From: Haliscomenobacter sp.
Lineage (GTDB): Bacteria > Bacteroidota > Bacteroidia > Chitinophagales > Saprospiraceae
Assembly: GCA_016713275.1 (NCBI GenBank)
Contig: JADJPL010000008.1
Coordinates: 310,001-374,000, forward strand
DNA length: 64,000 nucleotides
Reading direction: 5' to 3'
Shown: piece after piece, positions 55,876 through 64,000 of the stretch
Layout of the letters: each line of letters begins with the position of its first letter
How positions within the stretch are numbered: position 1 is the first letter of the stretch
The notes under the pieces: model-generated
Databases searched by the model: none
What the model was told of the DNA's origin: nothing
Seen by the model: only the letters and a program-made list of their open reading frames with translations
Made by a program: the position numbers and the translations under genes

Positions 55876-56132
55876 TGCTCGTACCACTCGTGTTTTGCCG
55901 GCTGGTAACCGGTAAAAGCTTGTTTGAGGCTTCCTTTGAAGCGGGAAGCGATGGCCATGCGTCTTTTCCTTTCTTCCTCCGTTACCGCATCGGTTGATAA
56001 AGCAGGCGCCGGAGCCGATGATGCAGCAACCCGCTCCTGCTCTTTGAACAGCAGATACTGAATATAATGAAGCGCCTCAATCTGAAGGTGCTCCGGAAGG
56101 CGCTTGAGCTGATTTAATACCAATTGTTCCAT
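55872..56132 (-). CDS. Antitoxin of the vapBC-like pair (DUF2281-type)
   Basis: An 86-residue charged protein (MEQLVLNQLKRLPEHLQIEA; LHYIQYLLFKEQERV; a C-terminal RRMAIASRFKGSLKQAFTG segment). It has the leucine-rich start common in DUF2281-type antitoxins paired with PIN toxins; the C-terminus should wrap the toxin. It overlaps vapC by four bases and comes first in the operon, as usual. Confidence 0.8.
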   Translation of the reverse strand: MEQLVLNQLKRLPEHLQIEALHYIQYLLFKEQERVAASSAPAPALSTDAVTEEERKRRMAIASRFKGSLKQAFTGYQPAKHEWYEQ

Positions 56133-56180
56133 GCTTGCGCATTAAATGAAATCCAAATATAGCGGATTTTGAAGCGCCGG

Positions 56181-56390
56181 TCAAGCCTGATATGCGACCT
56201 CTGCCCAGTTGCAGCGTTCAGGAGGCAGAAAATGCCCCAACGCCAAAACGCCCCCTTGAACCCTTGAATCTCGAATCTGGACCCCCCAAAAAAACGATCG
56301 TACAGACAAGGCATGCCTTGTGGTTCCCTTGATGGTAGGTTTGCCAAGCAAGATGTCAGGGTCCGAAACAATGTGATCGCGCCAGTTCAT
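56181..56390 (-). pseudogene. DUF433 antitoxin remnant
   Basis: The minus-strand start (MNWRDHIVSDPDILLGKPTI KGT, split here) matches the first ~24 residues of DUF433 antitoxins, which usually continue RIxVxxIL. Here the sequence jumps at 56318 to unrelated residues (RHALSVRSFFWGVQ), so the rest is missing. A PIN toxin partner is not adjacent. It lies between vapBC and the hsdR 3' end. Confidence 0.55.
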
Positions 56391-56479
56391 ACGGCATGGA
56401 TTTTATACAAAAGTATGGGATTTGCCTCTAACCGGCAACCCTGCAGAATAAACAAAAGCTGGGCTTCAATTTTTCTGTT

Positions 56480-59400
56480 TTATTGCCCAAGTCTTGGGTT
56501 ATCAATCATTCGTTTCATAGTATCAAACAATGCCTGGTAAAAGGATTCGTCTTTTGCATAAAGTTTATATAATTCGAGTTCTTTCTTCCTTTGTTGACCC
56601 ATTACATCATCCAATATTTTCTTAAACGCCAGGTCACGGTTCTGTGAGTCTTTATTGTCAGCTACTTTGGTTTGATAGTCTGGGTGAGCTTGAATGTGTT
56701 TGCTTATGGAGATAAATTTCACACGCTGGTCTTCGGGTGTCGCATCCCAACCATGAAACCACCTTTCGTTGAACGATTTAATGATCTCATCCAATGGGTC
56801 TTTTTCCTCGTCACCACCATGGGCGCCTCTCGGATTAGGATTCTGTGGTTCTAATTCTGTAGCTGAATCATCCAAGCTAATGGCATGATTCAGTTTTGTT
56901 CTTTCCAGGCCGTAGGTAGATAAGTCGACCGATTCTAAAAGCTCGTCAATCAATTCATCTTCCTTGGTTCTGACGATTAGTTTGGGAATTAAGAACTTGA
57001 GAAACCAAAAGAGTTTTTCCCAATCCAATACTTCATAAGGCATGATGGAGGCCATTTGTCCGTATATCTTGACAAACTGTTTGGCTTTGATTTTAAAGTC
57101 AGCCTTCTCTTCATCCTCCAATTCCAATTCAACGTTGAAGCGATTGGCGGCAATGTCAATAATGGGGCTTAATCGCTGGGCATCTGATCCGTTGAAATAT
57201 TTGGCAACAAAATCTTCCACTTCTTCCCATTCATAAACCCCTACATCATCCAATGTGCCTTTCAATTCGTGCAATACATTGATGTCCGTTGCGCCGCTCA
57301 ATGATGTGGACGTATAGAATGGGTCAAAGGATGCTTGTATGTCTTCTGCTTCGTTGAAAAAATCCAGGACGAATAAGTCTTCTGTTTTCTTTCCCAACTT
57401 ATTTGCGGCCCGATTCAAACGGCTTAATGCCTGAACGGCCAATACCCCTTGCAGTTTTTTGTCAACGTACATGGTGCACAGTTTGGGTTGGTCAAAGCCG
57501 GTCAGGTATTTATTGGCTACCACCAACATGCGGTAATCATCCGTATCAAAATGATCCCGCGTATCTTTTTCTGCAAATCCATTCAAATCTGCTTCGGTGT
57601 ATTCTATGCCGTCAACGGTTTTTTTACCGGAGAACGCAATGGCCACTTTGAACGGATTTCCTTTGTCTTTTAATATTTTTTTGATCGCCAGATAATAGCG
57701 AATAGCCGACTCAATATTCTGAGTAATGACCATTGATTTTGCCTTCCCCTTCAGTTTTTTGGTATTGTATATTTTACTGATAAAATGCTCCACAATGATT
57801 TCCGCTTTGGTGCCAATGGTTTGCTTATGCCTTTCTACATAAGCACGCAATTTCTTCTGTGCTTTTTTGGTGTCAAACAGCGGATTGTCCTGAATGGACT
57901 TCTCGATTTCGTAATAGCTTTTGTAGGTGGTGTAGTTGGCCAAGACATCCAAAATAAAGCCTTCTTCAATGGCTTGTTTCATGGAATACAGGTGGAATGG
58001 CTTGAATGTGCCATCTTCCTGTTTTACGCCAAACCTTTCGAGGGTGGCGTTTTTTGGTGTGGCGGTAAAAGCTAAATAGGATGCATTGCCCTTCATTTTG
58101 CGGGCTTGCATGGCTTTCAGAATCTTATCCTGCACGTCTTCTTCGTCCTCTTCATTTGGACCAACACCCATCGCCTGGTTCATTTTACCCGCTGCCGTTC
58201 CGCTTTGCGAACTGTGCGCGTCGTCAATGATGACGGCAAATCGCTTGTCGCTCAAATCTGCAATGCCATCTACTATAAAAGGGAATTTCTGAATGGTGGT
58301 GATGATGATTTTTTTGCCCTGCTCCAGGCTGTCTTTCAAGTCTTTGGATGAAAAAGCCGGTGCAACAATATTCTTTACCTCCGAAAATTCTTTGATGTTT
58401 TCACGGAGCTGTTTGTCGAGCAATCGCCTGTCTGTAACCACAATAACCGAGTCAAACAATGGGTTTTGAATGCCTTTGGCCCCGGCAATCCGTCTCTTTC
58501 GGGGTAGGTTTCAATCAATTGATAAGCTGCCCAGGTAATGGAATTGGATTTGCCCGAACCGGCAGAATGCTGAATGAGGTAGGTATGCCCGACGCCGTTT
58601 TTTGAAGCGTGGCCGAGCAGCTTGCGCACGACGTCCAATTGGTGATAGCGTGGAAAGAACAAGGTTCTTTTACCCAGTACATCGGTGGATTTGCCGTCAA
58701 AGCGCACAAAATGCTGGATGATATTGGTCAAACTGGCCCGTGTGAATATCTCTTCCCACAGATAGGACGATTTGTGGCCAAACGGATTGGGCGGATTGCC
58801 TTTTCCGTTGTTGTTGCCTTTGTTGAAAGGCAGAAAAAACGAGTTGGCGCCCTCCAACTTGGTGCACATATATACTTCATCCGTATCTACCGCAAAATGA
58901 ACTATGCAACGCCCAAAATGCAGCAAAGGCTGGCGAATATCTCTGTCATATTTGTACTGTTTAATGCCTTGTACTTTCGCCGTTTGCCCCGTCCAGGCGT
59001 TTTTGAGTTCTAAAGTAGCGATGGGCAAGCCGTTCACAAAAACCACCATGTCCATCTCTTCCCGCTGGTTTTCGGTATTGTAACGCACTTGCCGGGTGAC
59101 GCTAAATTCGTTTTTTTCAAAATTGTCTTTTACTGCCTGGCTGCTGCTTGCCATAGGTACCTGGTACAGGAGCGTAAAATGGGCATCTTCCACTTCCAGT
59201 CCTTTGCGGAGCAAACGAAGGATGCCGTACTTCTTCACCATGCGGTCAAAGCGTTCCAGTATTTTTAGTTTCCAGTCTGCTGCCCGTTTCAGCTTGTCAA
59301 GTTCTTCCTTTTGGGTGCTTTCTAAAAAATGCCAGAAGCGCGTTTCATCTAAAGCATATGGTGCATTGAAATCATTGGCTTGGCCGATATAAAAACCATT

Positions 59401-59538
59401 GCCGCCACGGTAGAGGGCAGCCGGCTCGCTCACCGCTATGACTGCATCATTACCTGCTCTTAGTTCCTCCAAAGAAGTACCTGTTAAGGCTTTTTCGATG
59501 GCCGACTCAAGGGCGGCTTCGTTGGTTTGTGATGGCAT
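56480..59538 (-). CDS. hsdR: Type I restriction endonuclease subunit R (one frameshift)
   Basis: Two frames form one protein of about 1,020 residues; a base is missing near 58487 (GACGGATTGCCGGGG). The N-terminal domain holds the PD-(D/E)XK nuclease (EMDMVVFVNGLPIATLELKN). The helicase follows with Walker A (YLIQHSAGSGKSNSITWAAY), FDSVIVVTDRRLLDKQL, the DEAD-like FAVIIDDAHSSQSG, LAFTATPKNATLERFG and KYLTGFDQPKLCTMYVDKKL. HsdR translocates DNA and cuts it when the target is unmethylated. It is the last gene of the locus. The base composition is AT-richer than upstream regions. Confidence 0.94.
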
Positions 59539-59566
59539 GCTGTTTCTTTTTTGTCTGAATCAGGAT

Positions 59567-59962
59567 TTACTCGATTTTAGGATTATCAGGATTGAATTTA
59601 GGATTAAATACTTTTTTGAATTGTAAGCTTGTTGATCCAAAATTAATGAGCAATCCAATCGGCTTATCATAAGCCACTACATAGTTTTTAGCCTGTGCCA
59701 AATGAACGTCTTCTAAATTGATAAGTGCTTTTAGCTCGACAATCACTCGCTCCTCTACCACAAAATCTGCTCTTCTGGTCCCTACATGGAAGCCTTCATA
59801 AAAGATGTCGTGTTCCAATTCTCGCACAAAAGACAAACCTGCGCGCTCAAGCTCAATGGCCAAACAGCGTTGGTAAATAACTTCCTGAAAACCATTCCCC
59901 AACGTTCGATGTACCTTCATGGCACATCCGTTTATTTTATAGGTTATGTCGTCTAAATTCAT
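59567..59962 (-). CDS. GxxExxY family protein
   Basis: The ATG at 59962 (MNLDDITYKINGCAMKVHRT) gives 131 residues. The signature GFQEVIY (GxxExxY) lies in LGNGFQEVIYQRCLAIEL, followed by RRADFVVEERVIVELKAL, which fits a PD-(D/E)XK-like nuclease fold. The family is widespread in Bacteroidota and its role is not settled. It sits between hsdS and hsdR, an insertion into the type I locus seen also with other accessory genes. Confidence 0.88.
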   Translation of the reverse strand: MNLDDITYKINGCAMKVHRTLGNGFQEVIYQRCLAIELERAGLSFVRELEHDIFYEGFHVGTRRADFVVEERVIVELKALINLEDVHLAQAKNYVVAYDKPIGLLINFGSTSLQFKKVFNPKFNPDNPKIE

Positions 59963-60024
59963 TTTCAATTTCTTTTGTCTGAATCAGATTTCGATTTCCG
60001 GATTCCCCGGATTGCTAAGCTGCG

Positions 60025-61448
60025 TTAATCTTGTCCATCTTTAAATCCTGTAAATCCTGATTCAGACACTTTTATCTTCCCCGTCACCGCTCCATCTATC
60101 AGCGTAGCCTTCAGTTCCTTTAGCTTTGCTATCTGCTGCTCCTGCAAGGAGATGGCACGGTCTATTTTGGCGGATTGGGTTTCGATGTGTTGGACGATGG
60201 CGATTTGTTCATCTAGCGAGGGAAATGGCAAATAAGCATTTTAAAATGGAACCCAAATAAATCCGGTTGCGCTGAAACCTGTTTGTTCCACAAAAGGATT
60301 GAGAGTATCTTCAGAATTGTTAGGTGAATAATATAATCAAGAAACATGACATTTTTTTGATATTTAGCTGATTGATAAACTTCATGGCATTTTATATCTG
60401 GATTTATAAGCCGACTGCTACTTTTCCAAATGCAATGCCAACTATGTGCCAACTAATATCTACCTTTGAATTAAAAATTTGGAGCCTATTTCTTTGAAAT
60501 GTTTGATTAGAGACTCTACTATCAGAAATCTCTATATATATTGGCTAAATAAACAATATTCCGTATCGACAGCTTAACAGCCTGTATCCATTCATTAACT
60601 CTGGAAGTAGATGGATGTCCCCTCTAAATGAATTCTCATATATGCTTGAATTTAACCGCTTCACCTCCCAGCCCTCCGGCACCTCCCCAATCCACTCCAC
60701 GCCGCTGTCCTTCATTTGTCTGAATCGGGATTTTGAGGATTTTAGGATTGCAGGATTTTTATCTCCTCCGTCATCAATCCTGTTCATCCCATCATCCTGT
60801 AAATCCTGATTCAGACCTTTAGTCACGGCATGCTGAATGATGATCTGCTTGCGCTCTTTCAGCAAGGCGATCATCTTTTCTTTTTGGGCAATGGCCCGGT
60901 CTATTTTGGCGGTTTTGTCGTCGAGGAAGGCGGCGATGGCGGTTTGTTCGTGGAGGGGAGGAGGAATAGGTACCTTTCTAAATTTCCAATAAAATCAGAA
61001 CTAGCCCTTGGCATCTTTGCACCATAAGTTGACCCATCTACAACTTGAATGAATTTATCAGAAAGCAGAAGTTTAGAAAAATAGCCTGAATTAGAGCTTT
61101 TATAAACTAAAAACTCGGTCGAACAAATTCCATCAAAATCAGCTAAATAAACCTTTGCCAAGTATGGACGAAGTTTGCCAAACAATATGTCACCCACTTT
61201 AAATCTATTTGACAATCCATCAACTTCAGAACTTGTGTGAATGTATCTCCCAGATTTTGATTCTACATTTTCCATTGCTACGTATGGCAAACCGCTATCC
61301 AAATTCGATACTTTTTCGTTAGACTTAATGCTAAAACGAATTTCAACCTCTTCACCTCCCAATGTTCCGGAATCTCCCCCAGCCATTCCACGCCGGAGTC
61401 TTTATAGGCGGGGTATTTCTGAAATGTTGTCTGCGTTGCGTCCATCAT
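60025..61448 (-). CDS. hsdS: Type I restriction specificity subunit S, frame broken several times
   Basis: The start ATG at 61448 overlaps the stop of the DUF1016 gene (ATGA) and opens QKYPAYKDSGVEWLGEIPEH. The frame changes near 61330 into SNLDSGLPYVAMENVESKSG, and again near 60980 into the central coil (IALLKERKQIIIQHAVTKGL). The second target domain starts MKDSGVEWIGEVPEGWEVKR but breaks near 60600-60540; between 60540 and 60240 no single frame is long. The end is readable (PFPSLDEQIAIVQHIETQSA; LKELKATLIDGAVTGKI). HsdS holds two target-recognition domains and sets the methylation site. The second domain is either damaged or badly sequenced. Confidence 0.75.
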
Positions 61449-62035
61449 TCCATCAATTTTTTAAGGGTTTCGGCATCGGGCAGGGCGTATCGGAGTTCGG
61501 GTGCAGGGTTTCGGGGTTTTGCAGGGCCCCCGCGGGTTGCGACCGGGGGCGGGCCCACATTTTTTCCTTTTTTTCGGGGGGGGCGGAGGAAGGGGGGGCT
61601 CCGGCGGGCGGGACAAGAAAACCCCGGGGCCCCGCCGGCCGGGGCCCGGCCGCGCCAGCCCCCCCCCCCCCCCCCCCCCGCCATTTGTATTCGGCAGTCA
61701 CTGTAAAAACCAATTGGTTCCCGTTGAATTCAATTGGTTCGTCACTGACGAACAACCGAAGATAGTTCAATCACGCCATTCGTATAAAACAAACGCATTT
61801 TTCAGATTTTGACGCCGAAAAGCCTCTTAATCCAGGCAGTTCTTGCTGTAAACGCGCCGACAACCGAATCCAGAATTTTATCTCCCCAGGCGTTATGTTT
61901 TATTTCTGTATCTAAATCTTGTCCTATGGCAAAATACAAGCGCAAGGATTCCGCATTCGCCATTTTTGCCACCAGATACCGGCTGGCAAGAATGTGCTGT
62001 TTGAGTTGTTTGACAAAATCAATTGATAGTTCCAT
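61445..62035 (-). pseudogene. DUF1016 (YhcG-like) nuclease gene with its core replaced by a poly-G/C tract
   Basis: The ATG at 62035 starts MELSIDFVKQLKQHILASRY and ESLRLYFAIGQDLDTEIKHN, the DUF1016 N-terminal domain. After two one-base frame changes the pieces LQQELPGLRGFRRQNLKN and PIEFNGNQLVFTVTAEYKW continue the family pattern. At about 61680 a tract begins of some 20 C and several other long G or C runs (61560-61680), then the gene ends with ALPDAETLKKLME at 61445. Most of the ~350-residue protein is therefore missing. DUF1016 proteins are PD-(D/E)XK nucleases often carried inside type I loci. Confidence 0.65.
61500..61682. repeat. Extreme GC low-complexity tract with a C20+ run
   Basis: Long G and C homopolymers (for example about 22 C at 61658-61679) and GGGGCCCC-like blocks sit inside an otherwise AT-rich locus. 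It interrupts the DUF1016 gene. This looks like an assembly or base-calling artefact, although a real expansion cannot be excluded. Confidence 0.8.
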
Positions 62036-62090
62036 CTTAGCCCAGATTTAAAATGTCCATGATCAATCCATCGCTTTCCTTGTCTAATGC

Positions 62091-64000
62091 CTAAATTTCA
62101 GCGCTCACTTCTTCAATGCTTCGCAGGGGCTTGTGCTGGAAGAAGTATTTATTGAAGCTGATTTCGTAGCCGATTTTGGTTTTGTCCAGGTCAATCCAGG
62201 CTTCCTGTACGTGTGGTTTCACCTCCCGCAGGAAATAGCCGTGTATGCTTTCGTTGAGCGGTACATTTTCGCTGTCGCGCAGGTCGGTTTGGCTTTCGTA
62301 GATGATGTATTCAGCCCCGCCTGTCCGGCCGGCAGCCTTTTTGCCGCTTGGGTAGTAGCCGAAATCGGGCAATTGCTCCACCGTGCAGCCCAGGTAGTGC
62401 AATAGTTGATCTAATTTGTCGCCGCTGAGCTGCTCCGTTTTTTTGATCACCTTTTCGGCGGTTTCATCATACCAGCTCACCGCCGCCAGTAGTTGGTTTT
62501 TCTCACTGGCAGTGAGTTTGATTTTCTCCTTTTTCAGCAGTTCATCCACCGTGGCGCTGAACAGATTGAAGTCATTAAACTCCGTTGCTCCGATTCGCTG
62601 CAACAACAAAGTCGCCGTGTCAAGCAGGTCTTTTTGCTTTTTCCAGGTATCGTTGGAGGTAAGCTCTTTGCGTTTTTTGGCGTTCAAGTCCAGGCCGCTT
62701 TTTTTCGCACCAGTCCAATATTTCTTTCTCCAGCGATTTTAAATCGGCATACACCTTTTCGCCATACGTGTCGTAGGCCCATTGCATGGGTTCTTTGAGG
62801 GATTTTTCAAAACGCAAATCGGCTATTTTCTCTTCTGAAAATTGGGCTTTCAGCCTTGCAGGGCGGTCAATACTCACCTTGTAATAGCCAAAATCGGCGT
62901 TATTAAACACTTTAGCGGCCAAACCATCCTCGCCCTTGCGTTCCACATCCGTGAAATTCAAATAGGCATTTTGAATTTCTTTGATGTGCTGTGGGCTTAG
63001 TTCGCAGTTTTTTGCGCCCAGGTTTTTGCGGAGTTTGGCAAAGCGTTGCGAGGCATCAATGAGAATGACTTTCCCTTTTCGTTTTTCAGGTTTGGCGTTT
63101 GTTAAAAACCATATATAGGTAGTGATGCCGGTATTGTAGAAAAGGTTATTGGGCAACTGCACGATACAGTCGAGCCAATCATTTTCGATGATATGCCTTC
63201 TGATATTGCTTTCGCCGCCGCCGGCATCCCCTGTAAACAAGCTGGAACCGTTGTGTACCGAAGCAATTCTGGACCCCAGGATACTTTGGCTCAGAGGCTT
63301 CATTTTATCCACCATTTCCATCAAAAAGAGCAACTGGCCATCGGAAGAACGCGGCGTGGCATCTACCTCTTCGGAATTGCCCCAATAATCCCGGAGCTTC
63401 ACGACAAAGCGAGGGTCTATGATGTCTTTACCGTCTTTGATGTACTTTAAGTCCGTTGCCCATGATTTGCCATAAGGCGGATTGGAAAGCATGGAGTCAA
63501 AGTTGTGGCCCGAAAATTCATTGGTGGAAAGGGTAGAACCTACCCGGATATTTTCGGGATTGTTGCCTTTGATCATCATGTCGGACTTACAAATGGCGTA
63601 GGTTTCATCGTTGATTTCCTTGCCGTACAAATACACATCACCCGAAGCACGGATTTCGCCTTCTTCGTCTTTGATGAAATTTTGCGATTCTGTGAGCATC
63701 CCGCCCGAACCACAAGCGGGGTCGTAAATGGTCATAACGGGTGGCAACTTGTCTTTGATCGGCTCAAAAACAATATGCGTCATTAGGTCAATGACCTCGC
63801 GGGGAGTAAAGTGTTCTCCGGCTTCTTCGTTGTTTTCTTCATTGAATTTACGAATGAGCTCTTCAAAGACATACCCCATCCCCAAATTGGAAAGTGGCGG
63901 CAATTTTCTACCGTCCGGGTCTTCCTTTTCAAAAGGGGTGAGGTTGATATAAGATGAAGTGAATTTTTCCAGTACATCCAGCAAAACATCCTTTGAAGCC
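62091..64000 (-). CDS. hsdM: Type I restriction-modification methyltransferase subunit M (5' end cut by window; one frameshift)
   Basis: The frame is open through the window end at 64000. The SAM-binding motif I is TIYDPACGSGGMLTESQNF and the catalytic NPPY motif is SMLSNPPYGKSWATDLKYI, marking an N6-adenine methyltransferase; HFTPREVIDLM is also conserved. An extra A in the A7 run near 62707 shifts the frame; removing it joins WCEK to SGLDLNAKKRKELTSNDTWK. The C-terminal piece ends at 62091 (KPLRSIEEVSAEI). It methylates the site chosen by HsdS. Order is hsdM, DUF1016, hsdS, GxxExxY, hsdR. Confidence 0.93.

Noticed and set aside
61445..61812. Several glycine- and proline-rich ORFs on both strands
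   Set aside because: They arise from G and C homopolymers that are probably an assembly artefact.

Overview
This window (about 55% GC) looks like the chromosome of a gliding or secreting Bacteroidota, most plausibly of the Saprospiria group. The evidence is a very long secreted protein ending in a type B (CHU_C-like) type IX secretion (T9SS) C-terminal domain, a PorP/SprF partner, a second giant secreted protease with a T9SS sorting tail, a Bacteroidota-type short primary sigma factor, DUF2795 and GxxExxY family proteins, and TAnnTTTG-like promoter boxes. No rRNA, tRNA or CRISPR array was seen.

Layout. 0-10.9 kb: a cut TerC membrane protein, trmD, an FKBP isomerase, ubiX, a thioredoxin-like protein, folC, an unknown gene and a tonB/exbD/exbD/exbB energy-transduction cluster. 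11.1-14.7 kb: a two-gene fatty-acid beta-oxidation operon, whose electron acceptor etfAB lies at 36.8-38.5 kb. 15-21.7 kb: a PorP/SprF protein and a ~1,870-residue surface protein with five cohesin-like repeats, one SprB-like repeat and about ten PKD/Ig-like repeats. 22-45 kb: mostly housekeeping genes (ABC permease, queA, cmk, nucleoside phosphorylase, fructose-6-phosphate aldolase, rpoD, rpsO-pnp, serine hydrolase, succinate-semialdehyde dehydrogenase, phoD). 45-56 kb: a more accessory stretch with an orphan modA, a KilA-N fragment, a CBS-like/HEPN protein, a decayed membrane protein, a ~1,670-residue secreted protease, a membrane-tethered YWTD beta-propeller and a vapBC-like toxin-antitoxin pair. 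56.5-64 kb: a type I restriction-modification locus (hsdM cut by the window end, a broken DUF1016 nuclease, hsdS, GxxExxY, hsdR), visibly more AT-rich than the rest.

The intergenic DNA is unusual. It carries tandem 8-10 bp low-complexity arrays, paired hairpins with a constant TCC or AGA loop but site-specific stems, a ~91-94 bp terminal-inverted-repeat element present twice (one copy bounded by a 10 bp direct repeat), and a ~30 bp palindromic repeat whose inverted copies bracket an AT-rich DUF559 nuclease gene and also occur as a gene-less pair.

At least a dozen genes are split by one-base indels, often in homopolymers and including conserved genes such as etfA. The simplest reading is residual indel error in a long-read or metagenome assembly, so split genes are annotated as single genes with the likely frameshift site given. 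All assignments rest on reading the sequence; no database search was run.
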